NCBI GenBank assembly: GCA_948567375.1
Contig: OX419761.1
Coordinates: 12,314,243 to 12,378,242 of the forward strand
Direction: 5' to 3'
DNA from: Lunularia cruciata
Lineage: Eukaryota > Streptophyta > Marchantiopsida > Lunulariales > Lunulariaceae
Length of the DNA: 64,000 nt
Shown here: one piece after another, positions 12,875-26,392 of the stretch
Layout: each line of letters starts with the position of its first letter
Numbering within the stretch: the stretch's first letter is position 1
The notes under the pieces: model-generated
Seen by the model: the letters and a program-made list of their open reading frames with translations, nothing else
What the model was told of the DNA's origin: nothing
The model's database searches: none
Made by a program: the position numbers and the translations under genes

Positions 12875-15257
12875 TTTGGGATACACATAGTCAAATGTAG
12901 ACAAAGCGAAAGAGACATGCACATGGTGTCAATCACCAGCCATACCTTTAGTGTCAGGGGTGGTACCAAAGTTAGACTTGATGATGACTCCGGATGCGAC
13001 GAGTACCATCAACGACCAGCTTTTCATGCGGAGACCATGGAAACTGGGCTAGTTCACGTTCTATAAGATCTAGGAAACAACATAAAGTAGTTCGGAACGC
13101 AGTCTTGGTTACTGTATATCTTGGGCGATAGATACCGAGATTGAGGCCGAAGAAAGCACGAGATTCTCCGTACAAGAGGCCGAGGGAAGTGAAAGAAGAA
13201 TAAGGGTTCATTGCCCATCACATTACTACTGTGCGAGAGTTTCCCTGACGAGCGTGCTCCCAAAAGCGCTGCAGATGGGAACCTAGTGGTCCATCCCGGG
13301 TTCCATTCAAACAATTCGATCTTGTTGAAAGACAGTGACATTAGGATGCGATATTTAGGGGTATTGAATATTAGAGTATTGGATTTTAAGTGATATTCGA
13401 TCTCTATCCTGCAGTGATATAAGGATGAGATCACAATGGAAGAGTGAGCCGGTGGCAAGTAAGAAGTGCTCAAGCAGGCTGTGTCTGCTCCCCTGTGCCC
13501 CATACGCACTACCATTGCCACAGAAAGTCCAAGTGTAATGGCGGGTGTAATTCTGAAGTGGGAATCATCATAACCTAGTCATGATCTGAACCCCTTCATG
13601 ATCTTCATGCACTTTCTCAAGTCAGGGGTTGGACGCGTGGTTACTCTTCTGTAGCCCATCGTCATGATTTTCACTAATCATTAAGGCTTCATGATCTAGG
13701 GTGGGATAGCTTTCAAGTTGGCATTGATTTTGGTTGCTTTACACGAATAAGGCATCTCAGTTTTGTCAGATCCTTGTATTGGACACCGAAACTGGCATGA
13801 GCGAGTGCTCATCACCTTCTCGTCGCTGAAAGCTCAGCTCGACGCCCTTTATTGTGCTCCCGGGGATGATCTGTGAGGGCACGTAGGGGGCAGACGTCTT
13901 CGTATGGGTATATTGTCTATCAGCATCAACCAGGGCAAAGAGAATCTTCGACCGTGGTACATTTACATTTCTAAAGAATCCACAGCCACTGCTAGGATCA
14001 CTCCACTCCACCCTTACTGTTTCAATGGTATCAAGTATATACTTGCGGATAGAAGATCATCGGACACATCATTTCATTAGCATTGATTTTAGAGCGCGTC
14101 ACGAGGAGTTCCAATCATCAGGCGGTATGGGAATTGTAGACTTATCGACGAACACTGTATAATACTATCGATTGTGGTATATTATCGGTTCTCCCTGATT
14201 GGCACTCGGAGTTAAAGCTTCGCAACTTCAGTCCATTTACTTCGGTGGACACCACTGGAATCTCGTGGAGGTAAGCTTTGTCTCTTGAGATAAAACTAAA
14301 GAGAGATGTGCAACAGGTGAATTATTATCTCTGAATACACCGTGGCCACTCGATGCATCGACTCAACAGTTTAAGCGTGGAGATTCACAGCTACTTATGA
14401 GTGGAGACGTACAAGACCTACAAGGCGTGGATGTGGACAACTGGGAGAAAAATAGTCAGATACTTGAAACTTCTGCTCAGTTAAACGCATCGAGCGGCAA
14501 CTGTAACTACGAACTTGGGTGGGACAGGAAACCAGGCAGGAAACCAAAAGAGAACTTCCATAGACTAGCACTAAGTAGAGAAGAATTAATTAGTACAATT
14601 GGTAGTTCAGGTCATATTACAATAGACACAGGTGAAAACTGGAATGAGAGAAGACAAGACTCCGGGAGTCGACCCATGTCCCCACCTTGAAACCAAGGGA
14701 ATTACACTCAATGATGGAACAAGAGATACATGGTGTGGAGCCACACTTTTCGACAGTTATGCAAATGATGTGTACATATCTCAACTAACTACACTGGTAA
14801 CTTACACGTCCCGTCATTTCCACTCATGTTCTCAAGGTGAAAGGTGGACACTAGCATGTACAGAGGGTTCTAGCAACAAAGAACAAGTCTAGAATCTATC
14901 TCACCCATGCTGGACAAGCTAAAATTAGATCTAGAATCTATAACCACTTGTAGGCCTTCTACATCACTAATTGCTTACTCACATGATGCCTTTTCTCTTG
15001 CCGAAGTGCAACTAAGTCGGTTGGAATTGACTAACTAACTATCTGGAACAATTTGTGCAGTGTCTTCGTCTCACGAAACTGGTGGAAGTCACCATTCTGG
15101 GCAACTTTCTACGTACATCGCATCTAGGATTGTTCAAGCAAATCGGACAGTCAAACCCCATTGATCGTGTCCATTCTGCAATTAAAATATAAATTAAGAC
15201 TCTTGGTGATCATATTCTGTTCACAAACAAGCCGGTGAATTCCTTAAGAGAACTTCA
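12875..15257. other. Gene-free or unassigned stretch
   Basis: Two overlapping minus-strand frames occur at 13054-13521 (155 codons) and 12972-13211 (79 codons). Neither resembles a family I know, and they cannot both be real. A minus frame at 13766-14011 and a plus frame at 14397-14690 (97 codons, with an AT-hook-like RKPGRKPK) are also unassigned. None has clear splice partners. There may be an unrecognised gene here, but I cannot support one. Confidence 0.35.
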
Positions 15258-18200
15258 CTACAACAAAGATAGCGTCCCATTCCAACGTCTACTATTGTGA
15301 CTTTCATGTGGTCCCTCGCTATCTTGATACGGTGCTTCCTTCATCGCCACACCACCTGTGCCAGAAGCACATGTCTCTTTCACCTCTTGCTCTTTTGGTG
15401 TTTCATCCGCTTCTCCATTGATGCAGTACTTTTGTAGCCATCTATCCATCTCCCACAAGCAATGCATCACACTCTCCCTACCTTGGTATCCATGACTCTC
15501 GAAGGGGAGCAATACAAGTCGTGTAAGGGCACCATGTCCTTTCAACGCGTTGTAGAATCGGTCGGACTGTGATGGCAAGGTGGAACAAAGAAATGAAGAA
15601 TAGCACCGCAACGAAGTATTAGGCAGTGAGCGTTGAGCAAGGAACTTTACTTTTATGATTACTGAACAACCACCTAACTGCAGTGTAGAAACAATCATTG
15701 CCTCTTGGGAAACAGAATTAAAACACGAGGAGGCGTTGAAGCTTCTAGTTGTGGAACAAATCCTAGACAGAACAACAACAATCCTCGACACATATAGAGG
15801 AACTATACCTGCATCGTGAGTGTTCCTGGATTGTTGTCTTCTTCTCCATGAATCAGAAGAATGGGCCTCTTGATTTTGTGCGCTAGCATGAAGGGACTCA
15901 TGCCGATATAAGTCTCTGGTGCCTCCCAAAGTGTTCTCTCTTCGGCCTGACGGGAAAACAACATCATTTGCGTTGAGTAAGAAATGGCCAAAATCTACTC
16001 TTATGGTTATGAAAAAGTGATCAACAAGAACGTAAAAGTAGATACACAGGGAAAACAACTAAACTACCAAGATGAAGTCAATTTGCGCAAATAAAAGCAA
16101 AACTCTAAAAGATCAATAGAGGGGCCAAATTTTCTTCCTCCAACCTCGTTCCTGATATCCCGCATACATGTCTTATGCCAAAGTAGGCATTAACGTACCT
16201 GAAACCCGAAGGGTGTCAATGTCCTGTTGTAAGCACCAGCTCTCGCTATTCCACAGGCGAACAAGTGAGGGGCATGGGCAAGCAAATTGGCGGTCATAAA
16301 AGCACCATATGAATGCCCTCCAACAGCGATCTTTTTCGGATGTGCTACCTAGTGTTCAAAGAAAACAAAGAGCACGTAAGGGACATCATATTGCACTGCA
16401 CTTATGTTGAAAATTTCCAAGGCACAACTCTTAAGCAAGATCTGCAAGCAGCTATGGCCACGTATACTGCAATACACCAGCTTTGATTGATCATGCGGAC
16501 AAGATCTTCTCATGATCAAATCCAGGTTGATCTATCAGGACCTTAACGAGGAAAAAAGGATAGAGACATTCACATACCCCTCGTCGGACGACTTCATCAA
16601 CTGCGGCTTGAGCACTGCTTACTAACTGCTCCACATACCTAGAATCACGTGTGAGATCAACTTTAGCACGTCTGCACTATAGATATGAACACTGGTAAAG
16701 TAAATCATTGCTGTACGGCGTCGACACTTCATCGAAAGAGAATCCGTAATCTTTACCTGTCATTCGCCTCTTCCTCTCCCTCTCCGATAATTGGCATCGT
16801 CGGACCATCCAGAATAGCAAATCTGCGACATAATGCCATTCAAATTAGTGAGCCAAACCAAGCCACATGAAAGGAAACGGCAACCAAAGATCGCAGGACA
16901 CCAAGGCCCCCGGTAAATCCACTAATATGACCAAAGTTAGATAAGCTTACCGTCTGGCCAGCCACAAGAGAGGAGAAGTAGATCCAATGCCTGCAAAACT
17001 GTTTTGCGATCCTCGCATCTGACTCGCATTGTCTTTGCTCTTGAATTCTCTAGGATACGCCCATACTAGCATTGGGAGTGGCCCGTCAGTGGCAGGGTCA
17101 TAAGCTGGAGGTAAGTACAAGTTTGCTGTAAGTTGCACACCGTCACTGCGCTCATACCGAATGATCTCCTTCTTCAAATCAGCTATTTGAGGGTAGGGAT
17201 GCGGGAAATTCGTGATTTGAGAAACACTTTGTTCTGGCCAGGTCCGGAGATAGTACTGAGGGGGATCAGTTTGAGACTCCTTCGAAACTAGAATACGGAG
17301 CTTGTCCAATTCCAGATCCCCATCCACCTGATCCGACATTAAAGCCACAACCGACTCGAAATATATTTCCTTGCTACTTTCCCATATGCGCTGCTTTTCA
17401 CCTGAATCACTGCCACAGAATAGTGACTTAGTGGTGTTCCAGGCAGTGAGTCAAAGTACTCTTCAAGAAAAGCAAAGGGTCTTTGGTGCATAAAGTTGCA
17501 CGTGCTTTGAGGCTTTCTTGTGGGTCAAGTCGAGCAAAAAATATTCGTAGGCGACTATGCACACTGCTGACAGTATCCATCACTATTCGAGCCCAAGAAA
17601 TGCGGAACTACTGACCACGGAGGAGAGTTACCATGATCCAAGAAAATTGCGCAGTGTCCGTAGAACTTACACATCTCCATTTGGACATAATTTATGCTCC
17701 AAAGGTTCACACATCTCCATTTGGACTTAAATTCATGCTACAAATGTTCAACAAGGTGAATCAAAAGGTGTGTAAGAGAGTAATCCTTACATGTCCAGCA
17801 AATCTAAGAAAGGTATATTGCCTTGTGGGGTTGCCCCACTTCCATTCAGCAGCAGCTTCCTCTTGCCACTACCATCATTCACACCTGCAAGTACATACGT
17901 TCCAAGAGCGGTTCTTCGTAACATCGGTGAACCCGGATCAGCGTAGACATCTTCAGATGAGCGGTCGAACAGCTTACGCCCTTCTGCTTGAAGATCGCCA
18001 GGAGCAATCATCCATGTCCGAGTGCGGCGTGTTTTATACCATGATTCATACACTAAAGCAAGTCCTTCATCACCCCAAACAACACCTCTGCACAAAAAGG
18101 AAAAACGGGTGAGAATTTCTGAGGAAACTCCAGCCTTGCGAAGAACATCGACAGAAGGAACTCGCTTGATGAAGGAAACGATTCGCGAACCATACCCATA

Positions 18201-21200
18201 TCGCAACTCCAGCTTGTACAGAACCTCTGGCTCGTCTCCTTCTAAACAATCCGCAGCTTGTGTATATACAATATCCCTAGGATTTACTTCGACCCTTGCA
18301 TCCCCTCCGTCTTGAGTTTCGACCCTGTCAAGAAAAGTCATAACAGTCATTTTAATTATGTTTCATAGCTTCCTCTTAAATGATATCCGTCTGCGTGCAT
18401 GTGAGTGCTTGTTGCTGTAACATAGGGGTTGAGACAAACTTGATCATGACAGACTGACCAGTAAAGGTCGGCATTCTTATCAGCTCGCCAGTTTATGGAC
18501 CTCCTTCCTTGTCGTACGCTGTTAAAAGTAATGGGGATGTTTTCAGCCAGAGGCAGCGAACAGATCTCTCTGATATATTCTCCAGTTCGCCTCCACAGTT
18601 CCATAGTTTTTGGGAAACGGCCGGATGGAACAATGAAAGAGTACGGCCTATGAGTTGTAGAAACAAGAAAGAACTCCCCATCTGGTGAAGGATCGATGGA
18701 GGTATACACAGCTGGTGGCCCAATAGCTTTTGTCTCCCCATTAAGAGTAACCAAGAATAACTGAGATATCCCATAGTAGTCAAAGAGGTCTTCATCATGC
18801 TTGTCTTTCAACAAATCTTGATACGTTCGATTTTGCACTACCTCCTTCGCCTCATTCGACTGAATATTTGGACCAGAAGGAACTAAGGGTTTCTTCGGCG
18901 GGGGTCCTCGAGAAGGTGGAATGCAACATGCAACAAGAGTAGAGTTATCCACCCAAGAGAATCTGCGCGAAAAGATAACGAATTACGACATGATGTACAT
19001 TCTTTCATAAGCCGGCTAGGTGCGTGCAAATGCAGAGGTACTCGAGAATAAACTTCCTTCCTTAACGTCTGTAAGTAAGAACATGTATGATGACAACGTA
19101 AAAAGGAATCAGCTACAGTTAAGACATGGGGCTCAGGAATTTAAAATATATGACTCTATTATATGATTTCACCGTCACACAAAGTTCAACCAGCGTACTT
19201 AACATGGACTGTTTCCGAATCGATGCAGTCTAGAGACAGTAGAAGTTTCTCATCCTAGAGGTGATCTCACATGCTTCCAGCCTAGCACAGTTAAGGGAAT
19301 CAAATAAAAGCACATACGTGTCGAATATAGGATTCAGAAGTAGTTCCGGTGGTCCAAACAGCTTTCGGGCTTCGCCACTTTCGATGTTAGCTACCCAAAG
19401 ACCAAGTCCAGACGTAGTACCCTCCTCCTGCGCATTGAAAGACTCTGGATACTAAGAAAGAGAAATGTGATTATTCCAATAAACTCAAGGGGACACTTTT
19501 TGATTTCTGAATATTATCCTTCAAAAACATGACTACTGATTTTCGTCGATAGGATGCCAAGTGCTATAATTGCGAGAAGAACATGCAAGTTGCAGAAAAT
19601 CGAAGTAAGCTCGACCACGATTACGTACCGGTTCATCTCCACGCACAGTGAACGCCAGGTGAGAACCATCTGGAGACCTTCAACAAACGAAGCCAATTGT
19701 TCACCAGGGAATGCAAATAAATCATATACTTATCGTGGAGCTCAGAGGGTAGTACCAAAAACCAGAAGGGAAAACCCGCAAGTATATTACTTGAACATTC
19801 ACAACAAAATGTGAGACTACGAAGAGTAGGTTAATAATGAACTTAAAATCACAAATTCACCTCAAATTAGTCTTGGGTAGAAAGAAAGAAATGGCAGTAT
19901 AATTCAAGTTCAGATTGGAATTACCAGGATACGTAGTTAATTTTTGGTTCCTCCGGAAGCCCCGCTACTGCTCGCTCTGGTCCTAGAGTGCCATCATCTA
20001 AAAGCTTATGTATGCTTATACCTGTATAAAACGACCTGAAGACGAGCTTTACCACATACACAGCGCTTCAAGTTCCCCACAAGACCATATTTATGCAGAC
20101 TCTATCAAATTGTGTTGTACTAATTGCAGAATCTTTTCTCAACAAATGACGGGAACTTCTTCTGGTCAGGATAAGCCGAGCTCAAGTCCTCTAAAGAACT
20201 TGTATAATCGTTTGCCATTTCTCAGGCAACTAAATTGTGTCCCCATCGGACCAACAAATAAGAGACTGTGCGTGAAAAGTCTTGAACACTAATATGAAGA
20301 AACACTCACATCCGACTCCGTGTGTTGTATGATGGGTCTATTCGAAGACCAGCGAGCTTCAATTCTGGTCTTGCTAAATCATCCAACGGTGGTAGAGAGC
20401 GACGCTGTAAGAAGAGGATCTTGTCCCTTTTCGGTGAGAAGGATAATGCAGGAGTAGGAGGGGCGTCCACAATTTCCTTGATTTCTTTACGTGGGAGTCT
20501 GTACCCTCCAGTATCTTGGAGTATTTCATCTGAATCAAAAGCATAAAATAGAGTATCAAAAACCTGAACCTACGAGTCAAACTCATCGAGATAGACCTCT
20601 GCAAAGACTGGAGGAATCATGAAACACACAGAATGTTGTGTGCGTGGATGTGATACGTCAAGGGCAACTCAACTTAACCGAACAAGAAGTCAACAATAAA
20701 GTATTGACAACAAAACACTGTCAAACGCAGCCACTAGACTCATGGTGAACGTCTTGTGTAGCAATTAAGGAACGAAAGTATTCTGCCATGACGAGAACCT
20801 CAACACTCCCGTCACCCCTATGCACAGCTCGTTCAGTAGATTCTAATGCTCTTCACACTAACACCTAAACTGATCAAGGAAAAGTTAGTCTGTATCTCCC
20901 AAGTTCCATTCACGACAAGTCGCAGAACGAAACAAGATTCATAATCAAATTCGTATGGAGACCCTTAATTGATTCGAAAAACCACTGAGAACTTACACGA
21001 CCCAACGACAAATGGATGTTTGTGCATTAATTTCGAGCAAATAATGCAATACAAATCGCTCAACTACATCTTTGAGCATCAAACCAGTTGGAATTAGCTC
21101 TCTACTGGCTACTTAACAGTTATGTACACTTAGAAATTGTGAACTACTTGCTCACAGCTGCTTTAGAGGATTAATATAACCTGGTTGACCGCACAGAAAT

Positions 21201-22347
21201 CCCCTAAACAAGAAATGCAAGCCGAAAGTCATGGGATATAAGTGATATAGCAGGGTCACATCGGTGCTTGATTTGGACTTGGGTGGACATCATGAAATCT
21301 TCATGCATCAGGGACCCTAATTTCTTGAGGGACAGCCGTCTTTTCTGGTGGTTTGAAACATCAGGGAAACTATAAGCATAAGCTATAAGGATCAGCCCTT
21401 GGTCCAAAAGTTGTGGAACACATCATGATAGGTAGTGGAAGTGGTAGTAGTACTTAATCGGCGTGATGGAGAAACGGAACAAATTACCCAGATGCTCGCA
21501 AATCCTGAATTCGATCTAAGTGTAATATATGGGCACCCCGACTAGGTTTCGTTGGCTCGAATTGGTTCCGAACTGCAGGTGACCCGACTGCATCGACAGT
21601 TCTTGCACCAGAACCCCCAGTTGAATCAGCTATGGGGACGCCAAACTGAGCGAAAAGCTTTCTCCCATCTCAATTCAATTCCGTGGGCATTAGAAGTAAC
21701 CCTTGGGATAGAACAGGATGATCAGTAAAATAACCCACGAATTACTCTGCTATGCTCACGGACTCCAACGATGTGGTTTTCAAGGAAGAGAAAGGGCTCG
21801 TGTGGCAGCACTGCAGTAGTAATCCCAATACCTTTTGGAGGGACATGGGATCTCTTCTCACTCCCCTCAGTGTTGGTTCTCGGAGTGGATAAACAGCAGC
21901 AGTGCAACAAAGAAAGGAGGAAGATTCGATAGGTAGTTTAGTTTAGGAGTGTAGGAATTGAGGAGAGGAGAGGTGAAAATTGCCGGAGTGAATTGGGGAA
22001 CTGAAGAACAACTTACCATTAGAATCAGCAGCAACAGCTCCGTTAGTTTGCGCTTGCGCTTCACAAGATGAAGAAAAAACAGCCCGTGCGTGGATGGGCA
22101 CCAGGCCAGGGATGGAGTGAGGGACAGGCATTTTCGTGGAAAAGCGGTGGTGCTGCAGCGAAGGGCTCGACAAGGGGCCTCGGCTGGTAAGAGTATAAGG
22201 CGCTACAGGAAGTTGCCCCCACAGGAGACCAGTGAGTCGATTCTGGGATGCTAAAGAAGCCAGTCCGCGCCACCAGGCGAGTTTAGCCGCAGCCGCAGAG
22301 AGAGGCAATGCAGCGGAGCCTCGGCAGATCAACTTTGAAGAGTGCAT
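15258..22347 (-). CDS. CGEP: Plastid glutamyl endopeptidase (peptidase S9D)
   Basis: A serine endopeptidase of the chloroplast stroma that cleaves after Glu, thought to work downstream of Clp in protein turnover. Fourteen exons were joined by GT/AG borders and phase: 22347-22017, 20529-20310, 20035-19925, 19677-19629, 19451-19318, 18962-18459, 18324-18196, 18087-17791, 17409-16951, 16822-16757, 16638-16578, 16348-16199, 15946-15809, 15566-15258. They give 985 residues, close to the family's roughly 960. Residues 1 to about 90 are rich in Ser, Ala and Arg and poor in acids, fitting a transit peptide. Family blocks GYRLP, SINWRADK, YESWYKTRRTRTW and LNGSGATPQGN appear in order across the beta-propeller. 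The alpha/beta-hydrolase part carries the triad Ser800 (GGHSYG), Asp874 (GEEDNNPG) and His908 (ESHGYQG). Intron 1 is about 1.5 kb; the others are short. The gene looks intact. Confidence 0.93.
17669..17750. repeat. Imperfect 40-bp tandem duplication in an intron
   Basis: Two copies of a unit of about 40 bp, both containing ACATCTCCATTTGGAC (at 17671 and 17711), lie in the intron between exons 8 and 9 of the glutamyl endopeptidase gene. Copies differ at several bases, so the duplication is not recent. It does not touch either splice border. Confidence 0.8.
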
Positions 22348-23189
22348 AGTGCTGCTCCCTATAATATTTATTTTCGGATCCCGCAGACCATTGCAGTCGT
22401 TCCCTCAGAAAGGTCTAAGTAAACGCTGTGCACGGCCCGACCCCCAAGTCTCTCTCTCCGCTCCTCTCAAAGAAGATAGTCCGTAGCAGTAGTCAATTCA
22501 ATCACCCTGATGCTCTCACGACGACGACTTCCTCTGCCATACCCATCCCAGACCCTTCTTGCATGGAAATTGCCTCCTTCTACCTTCCTCCCAAGACCAA
22601 AAGAAATATGCAGACTTGTTTGTATTCTAACCCCTCCTCCTCCTCCTGCTCCTACCCTTTCCTCTGCCTCGCCCTGCCGTCCAGTAGTTATCTACACAGT
22701 ACCCACTTCATTCCTTTTCTCTTCAACTTTCCGCTGAAGCTGCTGCTGTTGCTGCTTTCTCCTCGGCTGCTGTAGGAATATAAATTATGGTAGTGGTAAA
22801 CTTCTTTGCTGGCAGCAGTAGAGTTATCTCTCCACTGTAGTCAACTGTTTATCTTCATTCGTTCCTTGCTTGCTTTTTTTGTCTTCAAGTTTCGCTTCAA
22901 GCTGCTGTACTGCAGTAGTTGAGGTAGACTACTTACTTCCACAACTGCAGATGGAGAGACCGACTGTCTCAAGCCCAAAAAAGACACAAATAGGGATTCT
23001 GACCACTTATAACTGAAACTCAGAATGCACTTAATTGGCACTTTCGGCAGCATTACTTATCATGTTCGCGGTCTAGTAAAGATTCATCCTTTCCTTTACC
23101 GTCCTCTGCCACCCTGCGCTAGCCCACCTACGACTTCTTTTAACATCCTGAGACACGAGAACCGAGGCAAGTAGACTTAGGTGTGGCCC

Positions 23190-23216
23190 GGGTTGGGCTG
23201 GCGGGGCAGGGCGGGG
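23190..23216 (+). other. G-quadruplex motif
   Basis: Five runs of three or four G with loops of 1-6 bases: GGG-TT-GGG-loop-GGGG-CA-GGG-C-GGGG. This satisfies the usual G3+N1-7 rule with one run to spare. It lies about 0.85 kb upstream of the CGEP start, on the strand opposite to that gene. Confidence 0.7.
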
Positions 23217-23818
23217 TAAGTAGAGAGTTGAATTCGTACCTCCTTGGCAGTGTAGTTTAATGGTTTCCCCACCTCGCAGGACCTTCGCAGCTTGCTACTG
23301 TCGCCTACTTTGTCAACAAATCTGATACTACTACATGAATTCAGTTAAGAGTTTGGTTCACAAGTTTTCGCCTTAGTTTGATAATCAGACGAACTCATAT
23401 ACAGGTGGGAACCAGAGAAGGACCGACAATGTAGGTTCCAGCTTGTCTAAAGTCGACCATGGGAGTGACTGTAGTCTGAGGAAGAAGTTGTGCTTTTTCT
23501 ACAACTCTTGCTTTCGGTCAACAAACAACAGATACTGCGGTGGCGGGGTGTTTACGAGATTTTATGACTTGCAATTGGTCATAGACAAATTGGTCAAGGG
23601 TCAGCATCAGTTTTAGGTTGAATATTCAACTCTCTGTGCACTGTTCGGACACTTAATCAAAGCGATGCTAGTATCTACACGTTGTTATCTCAGGTCATGA
23701 TCCTGTGCACTGCGTGGCTTGGCCTATTACTTTACTTCACTTTACTTCACACACATGCAGTGCAGAACGAGGGAATTGGGAGGAGAAGACAATTGAAGCT
23801 TTGTAAAGAAAAGTGGTA

Positions 23819-23990
23819 AAGAGGCGACCATATAGAACAAACGAGGTAGAACGGCGCTAGGTCCCAATAATATCAATATGAGAAATTTACCTTCCAGCAC
23901 CTAAGATATCCGATCTATGCAAGTCGCAAAGTCTACATACTACATACTACTGGAGTATCCAAAGAAGCATCACCTAGATTGCCCCATAAA
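23819..23990 (-). mobile_element. Decayed LINE 3' fragment
   Basis: Similar to the 3' end of the LINE at 58738: AGGCGACCATATAGAACAAA matches the terminal block, and CACCTAAGATATCCGATC with ATGCAAGTCGCA matches the adjacent 3' UTR. The part between the terminal block and the outer hairpin is deleted, and the hairpin itself is degraded (GGCGCTAGGTCCC). Substitution level indicates an old copy. Confidence 0.75.
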
Positions 23991-24316
23991 GTAAAGTAGA
24001 AAATGCACTGCAAAAGCATATGGGAGAGACCGGTAACTCGAAAGCAGCAGAAGGACATCGCCCCGAGGTCGTAGTATACGATTGTAGTAAGATATAGATA
24101 TACGCGTTTACTAGACCGAAGACTACGTTTTTGCAGGTCATAGGAGTGAGGTCAATTAGCATTAAGAGTACGTCATGGCAACTGTACATTAAGTCTGTGT
24201 CGTAACGTACGTTAAAAGATCGGAAAGAGAGAGATTCGTACTTGTGCCTTCGCAAATTCAACCTCAAGCAGCCTGCTCATAGTTAAAGCTATGACTTCGT
24301 TCAACCTTCGGACACA

Positions 24317-24482
24317 CATGCTATGCTTTAAGTTAAAATGGCTAACTGTCAATTACCTCCGGTGACGCCATGGTCTTACTCTTATTCTTACAACAGAAAC
24401 ATGCTATGCTTTAAGTTAAAATGGCTAACTGTCAATTACCTCCGGTGACGCCATGGTCTTACTCTTATTCTTACAACAGAAA
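24317..24482. repeat. Exact 83-bp tandem duplication
   Basis: Two head-to-tail copies of an 83-bp unit (24317-24399 and 24400-24482) with no difference seen. The unit has no long open frame and no similarity to the mobile elements in the window. Identity means a very recent event or an assembly artefact. Confidence 0.95.
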
Positions 24483-26392
24483 CTGTACTATCGTTGAAAC
24501 TGAGCACATACGAGTCTAATAGCCAGAAACTGAAAGATTGTATTTAGTCCAAGCTACCGGAGGATACTTCCGCGAGCTGCCTTTGTTTGAATATTATGAA
24601 GAGACGTACAGGAGATAGGTAATGGCACTTCTAATATGAGACGTCAAAAGACAAAAGTCTACCACAGGTATTCACATGTTTACAGATAGCAGGAAGGGCA
24701 GTCCACACAATGGAAGAGATACTTGTACGGAAGTTAAGATACACACTTCTAGAAAGTTCTCAACCACAGGAATCTCCCCAAGAAGACAGACTACAGCCTC
24801 CTCAGTTCTCCTGCAACAATATGCCTGTTTGACAAGTAGAGGGGAAGAAACAATGGACAATCTCTCCTTAAAAAGAGAAGGCTCTTCTTGGAACGCTCCT
24901 GAAACACCCACAGGAATTTTCTGAATCCTTCAATGTTCATGCCAAGTAGCTCACGAGAGCATGCTGAACTCTGGACCTCCGGGCCAGCTCACGAAAACAG
25001 AACCTTACTTCGACCTGGTCGCTGACTGTTGTGAATTGTGAGGTAAAGCTGAACTGGAAGTTCGGGACAAGAGCATAAACTTGAACGCTGCTTCAACACT
25101 ATCCACTCCTACGAAGTCTCCAGCCGAGAATATCATCGGTGGATTCCCTTAACTCCTGCCACGAATCGCAAGTACACAATTCTCGAAGCTTACTTCATCT
25201 TGGTTTGCTCACCGCGGAGACATTTGGGACTGCTTACACATCCCATCATTCGGGTCAGATTGTAGATTACCGGTGGCTCTTAGAGACACCTCAAGACACT
25301 ACCTCCATCCGACAGAATCTACAAGTACATACCGAGGAATGCCCCGCTATTCAGGCTACTGTACTGAAATTTACACGAGCAGAGTTATCAAGAATTATTC
25401 CCAGCTACAGACCTGCCATAGCGCCCTTGGGACAGCTCCGAAGGCTGATTGCACCTGCCATACACAGATAATCTCTCAAATGACGTCCACCGATAAAACT
25501 TCAGACAGGTTTTTGTCACTATGGAAACTTCAGGACACAGTACTGTAGTAGCTCTAGGGTAACTTGAAACTCTCCAACTTCCCACTCACCGAAAGATGCC
25601 TTGACAGAGAACACGATAACTACAATATATAATCGCGACAGAGAATAAATGACCCCCAGGCCCCAAGAAAAGGGAAATATGTGGGGATTCGGGGACAATA
25701 TGGACCACTGAGCTCATAACCACTTTGATGAAGGGCCAGATTCTCAAGAACCGTTGCAAACGACCTTAAGTGAAACATCCTGGAAATTCACTGGCGAATC
25801 CGTCTTACAAGAATCTCAAAAGTTGCTCCTTCCGTAACCCCTCGACAATATAAGACATCAGCACAGTGCACGATAGTGGTCAAGGACAAACGAAATCTCA
25901 AAGCTTCAGATCGAAAGCCGTAGAAAAAGAGAGTCCGCTCAAAATGTGGACAGAATGCTTTATTTCGACGTGTTCTGCTCCTCTTATGGCTAGTACAGAG
26001 GATGCACCAAGAAGACATCAGTCAGACCACGGATATTGTCTGTCGCAAGATGTATTGACGACAAACTGACAGATGATGTTGACGGCCAGCGACACAAGAT
26101 TTTGCCCTGTTCGAACTCTCAATTGAGTAAGCTCCACATGCTTTACTATGATGTGAGATGATAGCGGCACGCATACTTGCGTTGCATCACCAAGGGTAGT
26201 AGGAAGTGCACAATCCGGCAGGCGTAAGTATCCGTACCTCGCCCTGAAAACCTATCAATTTTCTTCAAGAACTCAGCTACCAATTTGATTGTGTCAAAAA
26301 TTCCACCTCACGTATTTTGGAAAGGTGCAGGTAATGTACAGGAAGGTTGTGAGCAGGCATGAGCCAACACAATACAACCTGTCGATCTCAGC

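Larger units (their letters stand above)
22348..26392. other. Intergenic region between CGEP and PRMT3
   Basis: It contains the CGEP upstream region (a CT-rich stretch at about 22450-22480 and CTG/TTG-type runs at 22735-22765), a G-quadruplex motif, a LINE tail fragment and an exact 83-bp tandem duplication, each listed separately. From 24660 to 26390 there are only short frames on both strands without family resemblance. PRMT3 points toward this region from the other side, so its 3' UTR probably occupies the last few hundred bases. Confidence 0.45.

Noticed and set aside
14397-14690. A 97-codon frame with an AT-hook-like RKPGRKPK
   Set aside because: One short motif is not enough; there is no family match, no splice partner and a competing overlapping frame.
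21490-21635. An extra exon in CGEP intron 1 with an open frame and AG/GT borders
   Set aside because: It leaves the wrong phase for the next exon. Joining exon 1 directly to 20529 keeps the phase and reads into the family's conserved GYRLP start.
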